Assembly: GCF_002093745.1 (NCBI RefSeq)
Contig: NZ_MTSB01000004.1
Location: forward strand, 248,001-312,000
DNA from: Pseudomonas graminis
GTDB taxonomy: Bacteria > Pseudomonadota > Gammaproteobacteria > Pseudomonadales > Pseudomonadaceae
Direction of reading: 5' to 3'
DNA: 64,000 nucleotides
Made by a program: the position numbers and the translations under genes. The notes under the pieces are model-generated. The model was not told the origin of the DNA and searched no databases. It saw nothing but the letters and a program-made list of their open reading frames with translations. This document shows, one piece after another, positions 36,031-45,731 of the stretch. How positions within the stretch are numbered: the first letter of the stretch is position 1; each line of letters begins with the position of its first letter.

Positions 36031-36852
36031 ATGCGCACACTGGAATTGGCAGGCAGTACCGTACCAGTGCTGGGTCAGGGCACCTGGCACATGGGTGAAA
36101 AAGGGCATCTGCGCTCGGCAGAAATAGCCGGGCTGTGCCTCGGCATCGAACAGGGCCTGACCCTGATCGACACCGCCGAGATGTACGCTGATGGCGCGGC
36201 TGAAGAAATCGTCGGGCAAGCCATTGCCGGGCAGCGCGACAAGGTGTTCGTGGTCAGCAAGGTGTATCCGCACAATGCCAGCCGCACCGGTATTCCCATC
36301 GCGTGCGAAGCCAGCCTGCGCCGGATGAATACCGACTACATTGACCTCTACCTGCTGCACTGGCCGGGGCAGCACCCGCTGACCGAGACCGTCGAAGCCT
36401 TCGAGCGCCTGCGTGAAGCCGGCAAAATCGGCGCCTGGGGCGTGTCCAACTTCGACGTGCCGGACATGATCGAACTGAACAACCCGCGTTGCGCGACCAA
36501 TCAGGTGCTGTACAACCCGGAGCAACGGGGCATCGAGTTCGACCTCATGCTGTGGAGCGCAGACCGTCACCTGCCGTTGATGGCGTACTGCCCGATCGGT
36601 CAGGCGGGCGACCTGCTCTACCACCCTGCCCTGCATGAAATTGCCAAACGCCACAACGCAACGCCGGCGCAGATTTCTCTGGCATGGGTGCTTCGCCAGG
36701 ACAATCTGATTGCCATCCCCAAGGCGACCAACCCTGAGCATATCCGTCTGAATATCGAAGCTGAACAAATCCGGCTGACGGAAAGGGACCTGGCGGACAT
36801 CGATCTGGCGTGGCCCGCCCCCACTCGCAAGGTGCCTCTGGCCATGATCTGA
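36031..36852 (+). CDS. Aldo/keto reductase, 273 residues
   Basis: A compact NADP-dependent reductase with the catalytic set Asp and Tyr (IDTAEMYADG, near residues 47-52), Lys (VVSKVYPHN, near 76) and His (YLLHWPG, near 109). The length and the NPEQRGIEFDLMLW segment are typical of bacterial AKRs related to 2,5-diketogluconate and methylglyoxal reductases, though the substrate is not predictable. ATG 36031 has a GGCGGGGG-type site upstream. It stands alone after the Cache chemoreceptor. Confidence 0.86.
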   Translation: MRTLELAGSTVPVLGQGTWHMGEKGHLRSAEIAGLCLGIEQGLTLIDTAEMYADGAAEEIVGQAIAGQRDKVFVVSKVYPHNASRTGIPIACEASLRRMNTDYIDLYLLHWPGQHPLTETVEAFERLREAGKIGAWGVSNFDVPDMIELNNPRCATNQVLYNPEQRGIEFDLMLWSADRHLPLMAYCPIGQAGDLLYHPALHEIAKRHNATPAQISLAWVLRQDNLIAIPKATNPEHIRLNIEAEQIRLTERDLADIDLAWPAPTRKVPLAMI

Positions 36853-37025
36853 TGCTGTGCGTGGCAGCAGAAGACAGGCCCCCCGCCTGAATGGCCGCTG
36901 AACGCGACCGGCAATGAATCCATCAAAGAAACACACTGCAACAAGCTGTCACAAATATGAAATAACGCCTTGTCATCATGCGGCCTTCGCCTCCCCCGCC
37001 CGGGCCAGGCCGCATGTGGACAGCC

Positions 37026-38045
37026 ATGAACCACAGTATTGTGCATCACCATCAGGATTCCGACCTTTTCGGCCTGCTTTACGGCTTCCGTTTTCGCCAC
37101 GGTGAAAGCGGTCAGGAAATCGGCTCGGCTGCCGCGCTGGATTACCTGCAAAACCCGCCTGACGAAAACGACTTCATCTGGCTGCACTTGAACCTGTCGC
37201 ACGCGGCCTGCGAGCGCTGGATGAAAACCACGCTCGACCTGCCGGAGGAGTTCTTCGAGGCCCTGCACGAAGGCTCGCGCTCGACCCGTATCGAACACGT
37301 CGACGCCACGCTGCTGGCAGTGGTCAACGACGTGGTATTCGATTTCAACAGGCTGTCGACTGATATCTCTACCTTGTGGGTTTGCGCGCGCCAGCGTTTG
37401 TTGATCACTGCCCGGCTGCAACCCCTGCGCTCGGTCGACAAACTGCGCTCGGCGGTCAAGCGTGGCGAACAGTTCGACTCACCGCTGGAGCTGCTGGCGC
37501 ACTTGCTCAGCGATCAGGGTGAAGTCCTGACCCAGTTCCTGCGCAAGACCAGCGTCAACGTTGACCGCATCGAAGACCAGTTGCTGTCACAGCGGCTGAG
37601 CAACAATCGCTCTGAACTCGGTGCCATGCGTCGAGTGCTGGTGCGCCTGCAACGTCTGCTGGCGCTCGAACCGGGTTCGCTGATGCGCTTGCTGCACCGC
37701 CCGCCACAGTGGCTGCGCGAGCAGGATGCGCAAGCGTTGCGCCAGTCCATCGAAGAGTCGTCGCTGGTGATCAACGACCTCACGGCGCTGGGCGAACGCA
37801 TCAAGCTGTTGCAGGAAGAAATCGCCGCCAACCTCAATGAACAGAGCAGTCGCACCCTGTTCACCCTGACGGTGGTGACGGTGCTGGCGTTGCCAATCAA
37901 CATCGTCGCGGGCTTTTTTGGCATGAACGTGGGCGGCGTGCCGCTGGCTTCCGACCCGGAAGGCTTCTGGATTCTGGTGGCGTTGGTAGCAACCTTTACC
38001 TTGGTGGCAGGCCGCTGGGCGTTTCGCAAACGCGGCGATTACTGA
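37026..38045 (+). CDS. zntB: Zinc transporter ZntB (CorA family)
   Basis: A 339-residue CorA-superfamily channel: large cytoplasmic N-terminal domain, long helix at about residues 190-270, two C-terminal membrane helices with the pore motif GMN (FFGMNVGGVP near 297-306) between them. The GGVP after GMN rather than the YGMNF/PE pattern of magnesium CorA, with overall sequence, points to ZntB, which moves Zn2+ with protons. ATG 37026 is used; ATG 37014 is also possible. It is followed after 126 bases by the Pit transporter, and both share a CTGTCACA-type motif upstream. Confidence 0.85.
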   Translation: MNHSIVHHHQDSDLFGLLYGFRFRHGESGQEIGSAAALDYLQNPPDENDFIWLHLNLSHAACERWMKTTLDLPEEFFEALHEGSRSTRIEHVDATLLAVVNDVVFDFNRLSTDISTLWVCARQRLLITARLQPLRSVDKLRSAVKRGEQFDSPLELLAHLLSDQGEVLTQFLRKTSVNVDRIEDQLLSQRLSNNRSELGAMRRVLVRLQRLLALEPGSLMRLLHRPPQWLREQDAQALRQSIEESSLVINDLTALGERIKLLQEEIAANLNEQSSRTLFTLTVVTVLALPINIVAGFFGMNVGGVPLASDPEGFWILVALVATFTLVAGRWAFRKRGDY

Positions 38046-38171
38046 GGCGCCGCACAGGACGTGCCGGTTGTCAGAAAACCGGCGCAAAAGCGCAATCAAT
38101 TGTTACATGTCTCACCGCTGTCACATTTTGCAATGACCATGTCAATAATCTTTCAATCCAGGATTGTAAAC

Positions 38172-39788
38172 ATGGCCACAAACGCACTGTCTCCCGACGC
38201 CATCGGCCAGGCGAGCCTGTCGACAAGTCAATTCGGTCGCAAGCCCAGCCGAATGACCGTGATACTTTTCTTCACGATACTCATCGCAGGCTTGCTGTTC
38301 ACCGGCTATAGCCTCAAGCAGGACGTGGACGACATGGGCACGGTGGTCACCACCTGGACCCCGTTCGTGCTGCTGGGCGTCGCGTTGCTGATTGCACTGG
38401 GGTTCGAGTTCGTCAACGGCTTCCATGACACCGCCAATGCCGTCGCGACAGTGATCTACACCCACTCCCTGCCACCCGGTTTTGCCGTGGTCTGGTCAGG
38501 GTTTTTCAACTTTCTGGGCGTGATGCTTTCCAGCGGTGCGGTGGCATTCGGCATCATTGCATTGCTGCCGGTAGAGCTGATCCTGCAGACCGGCTCATCG
38601 GCCGGTTTCGCGATGATCTTCGCGCTGTTGATCGCGGCGATCATCTGGAACCTGGGCACCTGGTGGCTGGGCTTGCCGGCCTCCTCGTCGCACACCCTGA
38701 TCGGTTCAATCATCGGTGTCGGTGTCGCCAACGCCTTGATGCACGGGCGTGACGGCACCAGCGGTGTGGACTGGTCACAGGCCACCAAAATCGGTTACTC
38801 ACTGCTGCTTTCGCCGCTGGTCGGGTTTGGCTGTGCCGCCTTGCTGTTGATCGCAATGCGCATGTTCATCAAGAACCGCGCGCTGTACAAAGCGCCCGAA
38901 GGCAACGCGCCGCCGCCGCTGTGGATTCGCGCGATGCTGATCGTGACCTGCACCGGCGTGTCATTCGCGCACGGCTCAAACGACGGGCAGAAAGGCATGG
39001 GGTTGATCATGCTGATTCTGGTCGGCACCTTACCGATGGCTTACGCACTCAACCGCACCATGCCCGCCGATCAGGCCACCCAATTCGCAGCCGTGGCTGA
39101 AGTCACTCAGCAGGCGTTGATCCGCAGCGTCCCTCAGCCCGCTCCGGCCGATTCACGCAAGACGCTTTCGGATTATCTGGTCAGCAAACAAGAGACCCCG
39201 GACCTGATCCCGGCCCTGGCCGTCATGGCCGGCAAGATCGGCGATCAGGTCGCCAGCTACGGTTCGTTGTCGAAAGTGCCTGCCGAAGCGGTCACCAACG
39301 TACGTAACGACATGTACCTGACCTCGGAAACCATCCGCGTGATGGAAAAAAACAACGTGGGCCATTTTGACGCGGAGACCACCACCAAACTCGAAGCCTT
39401 CAAAAGCCAGATCGACAGCGCCACGCGGTTCATTCCGACCTGGGTCAAAATCGTTGTTGCTATCGCTTTGGGGCTGGGCACGATGGTTGGCTGGAAGCGT
39501 ATCGTCGTGACCGTCGGCGAGCGGATCGGCAAGACTCACATGACCTACGCTCAGGGCGCGTCCGCAGAAGTCGTGGCGATGTTCACCATCGGCGCGGCGG
39601 ACATGTACGGCTTGCCGGTGTCCACCACCCATGTGCTGTCGTCCGGCGTGGCGGGTTCGATGGTCGCCAACGGCTCGGGGCTGCAAATGCGCACCCTGCG
39701 CAACCTGGCCACCGCCTGGGTGCTGACCCTGCCCGCCGCCATCCTTTTGTCGGGCTCGCTGTACTGGGTGTTCAGTAAACTGTTCTGA
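38172..39788 (+). CDS. Inorganic phosphate transporter, Pit family
   Basis: A 538-residue membrane protein with the two inverted Pit repeats: FVNGFHDTANAVATVI (about residues 78-93) and SFAHGSNDGQKGMG (about 264-277), each carrying the Asn/Asp signature that binds phosphate, with a hydrophilic loop of about 125 residues between the halves. Pit proteins import metal-phosphate with protons. AGGA lies 8 bases before ATG 38172. The long central loop and length near 500-540 are typical of PitA-like proteins. Likely constitutive low-affinity uptake; a CTGTCAC element upstream hints at, but does not prove, PhoB control. Confidence 0.9.
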   Translation: MATNALSPDAIGQASLSTSQFGRKPSRMTVILFFTILIAGLLFTGYSLKQDVDDMGTVVTTWTPFVLLGVALLIALGFEFVNGFHDTANAVATVIYTHSLPPGFAVVWSGFFNFLGVMLSSGAVAFGIIALLPVELILQTGSSAGFAMIFALLIAAIIWNLGTWWLGLPASSSHTLIGSIIGVGVANALMHGRDGTSGVDWSQATKIGYSLLLSPLVGFGCAALLLIAMRMFIKNRALYKAPEGNAPPPLWIRAMLIVTCTGVSFAHGSNDGQKGMGLIMLILVGTLPMAYALNRTMPADQATQFAAVAEVTQQALIRSVPQPAPADSRKTLSDYLVSKQETPDLIPALAVMAGKIGDQVASYGSLSKVPAEAVTNVRNDMYLTSETIRVMEKNNVGHFDAETTTKLEAFKSQIDSATRFIPTWVKIVVAIALGLGTMVGWKRIVVTVGERIGKTHMTYAQGASAEVVAMFTIGAADMYGLPVSTTHVLSSGVAGSMVANGSGLQMRTLRNLATAWVLTLPAAILLSGSLYWVFSKLF

Positions 39789-39899
39789 GACCTTGCTGTT
39801 CCGCACGGGGGCGAATTCGTGACACGCTATGCCACACCGTTCTGCGGGCTCAGAGAGACTCACGCTCGACTCAGGTCACCTTTGCGCCCTTACGGCGCC

Positions 39900-40067
39900 C
39901 TACTTTGAGGGACCAAAGTAGGCAAAGTCCTGGCTCCGTTTCCGGCCCGACTTCGTCGGGTTCCTTCGCCCTGTCACTGATCCGGGGGTCGCCGCAACGG
40001 GCCATCCATGGCCCGGTGCGGCTAACTCGGCGTCCTTGCCGAGTTACCCCCGAATCAGCGCCAGGAC
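39900..40067. repeat. Nested multi-hairpin intergenic repeat
   Basis: In the 532-base spacer 39789-40320. Elements: hairpin CTACTTTG/CAAAGTAG (39900-39921); outer stem GTCCTGGC (39927-39934) with GCCAGGAC (40060-40067); inside it hairpin CCCGAC-TTC-GTCGGG (39946-39960) and a 13-bp stem (39977-39989 with 40046-40058, one mismatch) that itself encloses hairpins GGGCCAT/ATGGCCC (39999-40014) and TAACTCGGC/GCCGAGTTA (40023-40046). It resembles, from memory, a dispersed pseudomonad intergenic repeat. No protein is supported. Confidence 0.65.
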
Positions 40068-40178
40068 TCAGCCGTCACTTACGTCGCAATCGGCGTCGTC
40101 AGTGCCATAGTGATAAAACAGCGCTTTTATGTGCAGTGACTGCGCGCAAGGCATGACCTCCAGCTGCAGCACATAGTT

Positions 40179-40300
40179 GACGCAGAGCGCCACAGGACGC
40201 ATGCCGACGCTGAGCATCGGCACGAGAATCAAAGGTGCCTTGAGTCGGACGCATATTCCACTGACACCGCAGGACCGTTGCACCGCAAAACCGTTGCACC
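40179..40300. repeat. Decayed hairpin repeat and short tandem direct repeat
   Basis: GACGCAGAGCG followed by TGCCGA...TCGGCA (40202-40222) looks like a worn copy of the short intergenic hairpins common in this genus. Beyond it ACCGTTGCACC occurs twice, at 40274-40284 and 40290-40300. Confidence 0.4.
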
Positions 40301-40320
40301 CCAACGCAGTGGCACGAAAA

Positions 40321-41484
40321 TCATCGTACCGCAGGATCCTGCGGCGTATCTCCCTCCACGCTGGTGTCAATACTCACCACCACTGACATGCCGGGCCGCA
40401 GATGCTCAAGCATCGGCTGGTCGGCATCGACGACGATGCGCACCGGAATACGCTGAGATATCTTCACGAAGTTGCCGGTCGCGTTGTCGGCAGGCAGCAG
40501 GCTGAACTCCGAGCCAGCAGCCGGCGATATTCGTTGTACATGGCCATGCATTTCGCGACCATCCAGCGCATCGACGGTAAAGCTCACCGGCTGACCGAGG
40601 CGCACGTTGGCCATCTGGGTTTCCTTCATGTTGGCGACGATCCAGCGCTGCTCCGGCACCAGTGCCATCAATTGCGCGCCCGAATTGACATAAGCCCCCA
40701 GCCGCACGCCGATTTGCCCCAATTGCCCGTCACGCGGGGCAACGATGCGGGTGTTGTCCAGATCAATGCGCGCCAGTTCAACCGCCGCCTGGGCATTGGC
40801 GACCGAGGCCTCCAGCGAACCCCGGTTGACGATCACCGTTTGCAGGTCCTCGCGGGATATCTGCAATACCGCCTTGGCTTCTGCAACGGCAGCGTTTGCC
40901 TGCGCGTCGGCAGCCCGGGTCACGTCCAGCTCGCTTTTCGACACCGAACCGTCAGTCACCAGCGCCTGATTGCGACGCAGATCGGCAGCGCTCTTGCGGC
41001 CTTGCGCAATGCTGTTCTGCAGCTCGGCCTCGCGCTGGCCGATAGTGGCTTCAGCGCTGCGGCGTTGTTGCAGGTTATTGGCCAGCGAAGCCTTCTGCAT
41101 CGCCAGTTGCGCAACGGCTTGTTCCAGGCGCTGACGATAGATGCGGTCGTCCAGACGAACCAGCAGATCGCCCGCCTTGACGAACTGAAAGTCCTGCACG
41201 AGCACTTCGTAGACATAACCGCTCAGTTGCGGCCCGATCAGGGTGGTCTGCCCTTTGACTTGGGCATTCTCGGTGCTTTCTATCGGGCTGCCGAACGGCG
41301 GCAACTGCCAGGCGTATAACACCACCAGCACCCCGGCCAGCGCGACAGCCCCGAAAATCACGGAAGACACGACGCGCTTGCGGGCCGAACGCGGCCGGCT
41401 GGTGACGGGGGACTTCAACGGTGCCGGGGCCGGAGAAGACGGGCTGCGAGGTGTTTCGTTATCGGTGGTATTGGATTCGGTCAT
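40321..41484 (-). CDS. HlyD/EmrA-type membrane fusion protein
   Basis: A 387-residue periplasmic adaptor of a drug-efflux pump. A Pro/Ser-rich cytoplasmic tail (about 1-38) precedes one membrane helix (about 40-62); then the lipoyl half (TENAQVKGQTTLIGPQLSGYV), a long coiled-coil hairpin (about 115-225) and a beta-barrel domain. The sequence is EmrA-like. Its start overlaps the stop of the upstream DHA2 transporter gene by 4 bases (ATGA). With that transporter it would span from inner membrane toward TolC; no TolC-type gene is adjacent. Confidence 0.87.
   Translation of the reverse strand: MTESNTTDNETPRSPSSPAPAPLKSPVTSRPRSARKRVVSSVIFGAVALAGVLVVLYAWQLPPFGSPIESTENAQVKGQTTLIGPQLSGYVYEVLVQDFQFVKAGDLLVRLDDRIYRQRLEQAVAQLAMQKASLANNLQQRRSAEATIGQREAELQNSIAQGRKSAADLRRNQALVTDGSVSKSELDVTRAADAQANAAVAEAKAVLQISREDLQTVIVNRGSLEASVANAQAAVELARIDLDNTRIVAPRDGQLGQIGVRLGAYVNSGAQLMALVPEQRWIVANMKETQMANVRLGQPVSFTVDALDGREMHGHVQRISPAAGSEFSLLPADNATGNFVKISQRIPVRIVVDADQPMLEHLRPGMSVVVSIDTSVEGDTPQDPAVR
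40329..40344 (-). terminator. Perfect palindrome at the end of the efflux adaptor gene
   Basis: CCGCAGGATCCTGCGG is a 16-base perfect palindrome within the last codons of the HlyD-type gene; TTTT follows about ten bases later on the minus strand. It may act as terminator. Confidence 0.4.
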
Positions 41485-43160
41485 GAAGATTTAACGCCGG
41501 AATGGGGTACGGAAGGCGAAGCGGCGGGTGCAACGGGCGCCAACGCCAAGGGCTGCGTGGTCATTTTCAGCCACAGAACCCTGGCTGAAATCCAGATCAT
41601 GGTCAGCACGGCAATCAGTGCGATCAACATGAACACATCGTTGTAGGCCAGCACATTGGCTTCTCGCGTTGCGGCCGTGGCCATCGCGCGCATTCCCTGA
41701 GTGTTGCGCAACGAGGGGTCGGTAATCACCGAGCCGTAACTGGCGCTGTAGCTTTGCAGTCGCGCCTGGACAAGCGGGTCGATCAGGGTCAGGTGCTCGA
41801 CGATGTGGCTGGAGTGAAACTTCTCGCGCACGACCTGAAAGGTGCCCAGCGCAACAGACCCGATCAGGCCGCCGATGTTCTGGGTGATCCCGAACAGCAC
41901 CGAGAAGCTCACCATATTGCGTGGGTTGGCCAGCACCCCGCTGATGCCCAGCACCAGGGTCGGCCCGAGGAAGAACGTGCCACCGAATGCCAGCAGAAAC
42001 TGACTGAGGTACATGTTCGATTGACGGGTCAGATTGGTCGAGTGACTGTCCATCCAGGCCCCCACGGCCATCATCGCCAGAGAGATCAGCAAAGGCTTGA
42101 TCAGATGCGCAGGGTTGATGGTCAGCGCACTGACCGCCAGCCCGGCCACGCTGCCCAGCAGCATCACCAGATACAGCGTGTGCAGTTGCTGACTGCCCAT
42201 GTTCAGCGCTTGAAGAAAACCGACGGCGCCGACGGACTGCTCAGACAGCACGACACGAAACAGGATGACCGCCAGCCCGAGACGCAAGATCGCCCCGCTG
42301 CCGAGCCAGCGAGTGATCAGCAGCGGGTTGCTGCGATTGTGCTCAATGGCCAGGCCTGCGCAGATCAGCGCAATCGACGCTGCCGAGGCGAAGCCGATCC
42401 AGGGCGCCTCCAGCCACCATTCGATTCTTCCCAGCGACAAGACAGCGCACAACAGCGCGAAACCGGTCGCCAGCAGACCGAACGTCAGGAAATCCAGCTT
42501 CTCGAACGCCTTGAATCGATCACCCGGTGGCAGTTTGAGCATCAGTACACACCCCAGCGACAGCAGCGCCATGCCCAGTTCGAACAGGTACAAGCCGCGC
42601 CATTGGGCAATCTGCAACAAGTCTTCGGACACCAGCCTGGCCAGCGGCGTGGCCAACTGGGCGGTGCCGATCCCCAGAACCAGGGCCTTGAGCCGCCACT
42701 TCTGCGGAAACGCCTGAATCATGTAATACAGGCCAAGGGTGCTGAGCGCCGCACCGACCATGCCGTGCGCAGCACGCACGGCAATGGCTGAATCGATATC
42801 GTTGACGAACAGATGCGCCAACGTCACCAGCGCGTAAAGCACCAGAAACAGCTCGGTAAACGCCCGCAGGCCGAATTGCTGGCGAAACTTCACCAACAGC
42901 AGGTTCATCGACACGTTGGTCATGATGTAGGCCGCCGGCAGCCAGGCGATGTCCTGCGATGTCGCGCCCAAGGCGCCTTGCAGATAAGGCAGGTTGGCAA
43001 CCACCAGCGCGTTGCCGAGACCGCCGGTCAGGGCGACGATCACCCCCACCAGCGCAAACGCCCAGCGGCGGGCGTCCGAATGCAGCGGCGTCGAAGGCGA
43101 GCCCGGCATGGTCGGGCGCTCGTGGGCGGCCCAGTCGCGCGGGGCATACTTGTCAGTCAT
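41481..43160 (-). CDS. DHA2-family MFS efflux pump (EmrB-like)
   Basis: A 559-residue inner-membrane protein with about fourteen predicted helices, the DHA2 hallmark. A signature segment ALVVANLPYLQGALGATSQDI lies at the first helix, and a large polar loop of about 80 residues precedes the last helix. It exports toxic compounds together with the HlyD-type protein encoded next in the operon, with which it shares an ATGA overlap. Upstream of it a 273-base divergent spacer separates it from the enoyl-CoA hydratase-type gene; no regulator is encoded nearby. Confidence 0.87.
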   Translation of the reverse strand: MTDKYAPRDWAAHERPTMPGSPSTPLHSDARRWAFALVGVIVALTGGLGNALVVANLPYLQGALGATSQDIAWLPAAYIMTNVSMNLLLVKFRQQFGLRAFTELFLVLYALVTLAHLFVNDIDSAIAVRAAHGMVGAALSTLGLYYMIQAFPQKWRLKALVLGIGTAQLATPLARLVSEDLLQIAQWRGLYLFELGMALLSLGCVLMLKLPPGDRFKAFEKLDFLTFGLLATGFALLCAVLSLGRIEWWLEAPWIGFASAASIALICAGLAIEHNRSNPLLITRWLGSGAILRLGLAVILFRVVLSEQSVGAVGFLQALNMGSQQLHTLYLVMLLGSVAGLAVSALTINPAHLIKPLLISLAMMAVGAWMDSHSTNLTRQSNMYLSQFLLAFGGTFFLGPTLVLGISGVLANPRNMVSFSVLFGITQNIGGLIGSVALGTFQVVREKFHSSHIVEHLTLIDPLVQARLQSYSASYGSVITDPSLRNTQGMRAMATAATREANVLAYNDVFMLIALIAVLTMIWISARVLWLKMTTQPLALAPVAPAASPSVPHSGVKSS

Positions 43161-43433
43161 GGGAAAGGTTTGGCATGGGTCAGACTTTTCATGAGCGCCA
43201 CTTGAGGATTCCCTTGTGTGACATTAATGACAGCCAGAATACTCAAGAGGCTGGCCATGTTTTGTGCAAACTAACGGACCCCATAACGCTCAAACACCGG
43301 AAGACCGTGTAAAGCGTGGCTGTTTGAAACTTCCGGCTATGCTTAAACGCAGTTTTGCTTTGCACATTTGCGCTGATAGGATCTTCTGCGACGCTCTAAC
43401 AAGAAGAAAGCGCAACCGAACAAGGAGTTCAGA

Positions 43434-44531
43434 ATGAGTTCACAGGTTTCGTCCATCCGCCCGGTCAGGCAACCCGCCAGCCGCAACGCGATTGTTGTCG
43501 ACGTGCGTAACCACATTGGCCACTTGACCCTCAATCGTCCGGAAGGGCTGAACGCAGTCGATCTGGACATGGTCCGCACCCTCAAGCGTCAACTGGACAC
43601 CTGGGCCGATGACGCCTCCATTCACGCCGTGGTACTGCGCGGTGCTGGCGAGAAAGCATTCTGCGCCGGGGGCGACATCCGCTCGCTGTATGAAAGCCAT
43701 CAGAACGGTCTGGACCTGCACTACACCTTTTTCGCCGAAGAATACGAGCTGGACCTGACTATTCACCGCTACCGCAAACCCGTACTGGCCATTATGGACG
43801 GCCTGGTACTGGGCGGCGGCATGGGCCTGGTTCAAGGCGCTGACCTGCGGGTGGTGACCGAACGCAGCCGGCTGGGCATGCCGGAAGTCGCCATCGGTTA
43901 TTTTCCGGATGTGGGAGGCAGTTACTTTCTCTCGCGGCTGCCTGGTGAAATCGGCACATGGCTGGGCGTCACCGGGTCGCAGATCGGTGCCGCCGACGCG
44001 CTGTACTGCGGCCTCGCCAACTGGTCGATGAACAGCGAAATGCTGCCACGCCTCGACCATATGCTCGACCACCTGAAATGGAAATCGACACCGCTCAAGG
44101 ACCTGCAAGGTGCGCTGGCCAAGCTCGCGACCCAGCGCTTGCCCACTCCGCCACTGGAAGCTTTGCGCCCGGCCATCGATTACTTCTTTGGCCGCCAGGA
44201 CATCCCGAGCATGATCGAGCAGTTGCAGGAAGTGGCAATAGCCGATACCCGCCAATGGGCACTCGACACGGCCAACCGGATGCAGCACCACTCGCCGCTG
44301 GCGATGGCCGTGACACTGGAAATGCTGCGCCGCGGGCGTCATTTGCCGCTGGCGGCCTGCTTCGCGATGGAGCTTCACCTGGACCGGCAATGGTTCGAAC
44401 GCGGAGACCTGATCGAAGGCATACGCGCCCTGATCATCGATAAAGACAAGAAGCCGCAATGGAAACACGGCAACGTGCAGGACGTCAGTGCCTCGCATGT
44501 GCAGAGTTTCTTCAGCGGTCTGGAGCACTGA
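43434..44531 (+). CDS. 3-hydroxyisobutyryl-CoA hydrolase-type crotonase
   Basis: A 365-residue member of the enoyl-CoA hydratase/isomerase superfamily. The crotonase core carries AFCAGGDIRSLYE (oxyanion hole) and GLVLGGGMGLVQGADLR; the extra 100-residue C-terminal part and the length match 3-hydroxyisobutyryl-CoA hydrolase, which releases 3-hydroxyisobutyrate in valine breakdown, rather than hydratases (about 260). AAGGAG lies 6 bases before ATG. The next gene, an acyl-CoA dehydrogenase, starts 3 bases after the stop, a pairing that fits valine catabolism. Confidence 0.87.
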   Translation: MSSQVSSIRPVRQPASRNAIVVDVRNHIGHLTLNRPEGLNAVDLDMVRTLKRQLDTWADDASIHAVVLRGAGEKAFCAGGDIRSLYESHQNGLDLHYTFFAEEYELDLTIHRYRKPVLAIMDGLVLGGGMGLVQGADLRVVTERSRLGMPEVAIGYFPDVGGSYFLSRLPGEIGTWLGVTGSQIGAADALYCGLANWSMNSEMLPRLDHMLDHLKWKSTPLKDLQGALAKLATQRLPTPPLEALRPAIDYFFGRQDIPSMIEQLQEVAIADTRQWALDTANRMQHHSPLAMAVTLEMLRRGRHLPLAACFAMELHLDRQWFERGDLIEGIRALIIDKDKKPQWKHGNVQDVSASHVQSFFSGLEH

Positions 44532-44534
44532 GCC

Positions 44535-45686
44535 GTGAACGACCTTGAGTTGAGTGAAGAGCAGGTGATGATTCGCGACATGGCGCGCGACTTTGCCCGC
44601 AACGAAATTGCCCCACACGCCCAGGCCTGGGAAAAGGCTGGCTGGATCGATGATGCGCTGGTCAGCAAACTGGGGGATCTGGGCCTGCTGGGCATGGTGG
44701 TCCCGGAGCAATGGGGTGGCACTTACATCGACTATGTCGCGTATGCACTGGCGGTCGAAGAAATCTCCGCCGCCGACGCGGCCACCGGCACGCTGATGAG
44801 TGTTCACAGCTCGGTGGGCTGCGGGCCGGTTCTCAATTTCGGTACCGACGAGCAAAAACACACCTGGCTAGAGAAACTTGCCAGCGGACGGTCTATCGGC
44901 TGTTTCTGCCTGACCGAACCGCATGCAGGCTCCGAAGCCCACAACCTGCGCACCCGCGCCGAGTTGCAGGGTGACGAGTGGGTCATCAATGGCGCCAAGC
45001 AGTTTGTCAGCAACGGCAAACGCGCAGAGCTGGCCATCGTGTTTGCCGTCACCGACCCTGAACTCGGCAAAAAAGGGTTGTCCGCATTTCTGGTGCCGAC
45101 GGTGAATCCCGGTTTTGTGGTCGACCGAAGTGAGCACAAAATGGGAATCCGGGCCTCCGACACCTGCGCGGTAACGCTGGATAACTGCCGCATTCCGGCA
45201 GCCAATCTGTTGGGCGAACGTGGCAAAGGGCTGGCAATCGCCCTGTCGAACCTGGAGGGTGGCCGGATCGGCATCGCCGCCCAGGCCCTCGGGATCGCCC
45301 GCGCCGCTTTCGAGGCTGCGCTGGCGTACGCGCGGGAGCGGGTGCAGTTCGACAAACCGATCATCGAACACCAGAGCATCGCCAACCTGCTGGCCGACAT
45401 GCACACCCGGATCAACGCCGCCCGCCTGCTGACCCTGCACGCCGCACGTCTGCGCAGCGCCGGGCAACCCTGCCTGTCGGAGGCCTCCCAGGCCAAGCTG
45501 TTTGCGTCCGAAATGGCTGAGTGGGTGTGTTCTAAAGCGATCCAGATTCATGGCGGCTACGGCTATCTGGAGGACTACCCTGTGGAGCGTTACTACCGCG
45601 ATGCACGCATCACGCAGATCTACGAAGGGTCCAGCGAAATCCAGCGCTTGGTGATCGCCCGCGAGCTGCGCCACTATCTGGTCTGA
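44535..45686 (+). CDS. Acyl-CoA dehydrogenase (isobutyryl-CoA-type)
   Basis: A 383-residue FAD enzyme starting at GTG 44535, with GGAG 9 bases upstream inside the previous gene. Features: FAD/substrate segment [11 protein letters not shown] (about 125-135), conserved [20 protein letters not shown], and the catalytic Glu in YEGSSEIQ (about 361-368), the position used by short/branched-chain enzymes. Paired with the hydroxyisobutyryl-CoA hydrolase, it probably oxidises isobutyryl-CoA to methacrylyl-CoA in valine catabolism (inference from context). A hairpin terminator follows. Confidence 0.88.
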   Translation: MNDLELSEEQVMIRDMARDFARNEIAPHAQAWEKAGWIDDALVSKLGDLGLLGMVVPEQWGGTYIDYVAYALAVEEISAADAATGTLMSVHSSVGCGPVLNFGTDEQKHTWLEKLASGRSIGCFCLTEPHAGSEAHNLRTRAELQGDEWVINGAKQFVSNGKRAELAIVFAVTDPELGKKGLSAFLVPTVNPGFVVDRSEHKMGIRASDTCAVTLDNCRIPAANLLGERGKGLAIALSNLEGGRIGIAAQALGIARAAFEAALAYARERVQFDKPIIEHQSIANLLADMHTRINAARLLTLHAARLRSAGQPCLSEASQAKLFASEMAEWVCSKAIQIHGGYGYLEDYPVERYYRDARITQIYEGSSEIQRLVIARELRHYLV

Positions 45687-45702
45687 AAGACCGCCTGCCG
45701 CC

Positions 45703-45722
45703 CCGGCAACACCCGTTGCCGG
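45703..45722. terminator. Bidirectional terminator between convergent genes
   Basis: CCGGCAAC, loop ACCC, GTTGCCGG: a perfect 8-bp stem in the 45-base gap between the acyl-CoA dehydrogenase and the giant toxin-like gene, both ending here. No long T-run. Confidence 0.55.
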
Positions 45723-45731
45723 AACACTGCA

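Noticed and set aside
39905..40156. 83-codon plus-strand frame inside the multi-hairpin repeat
   Set aside because: The sequence is explained by nested base pairing; the frame has no ribosome binding site and a repeat-like composition.
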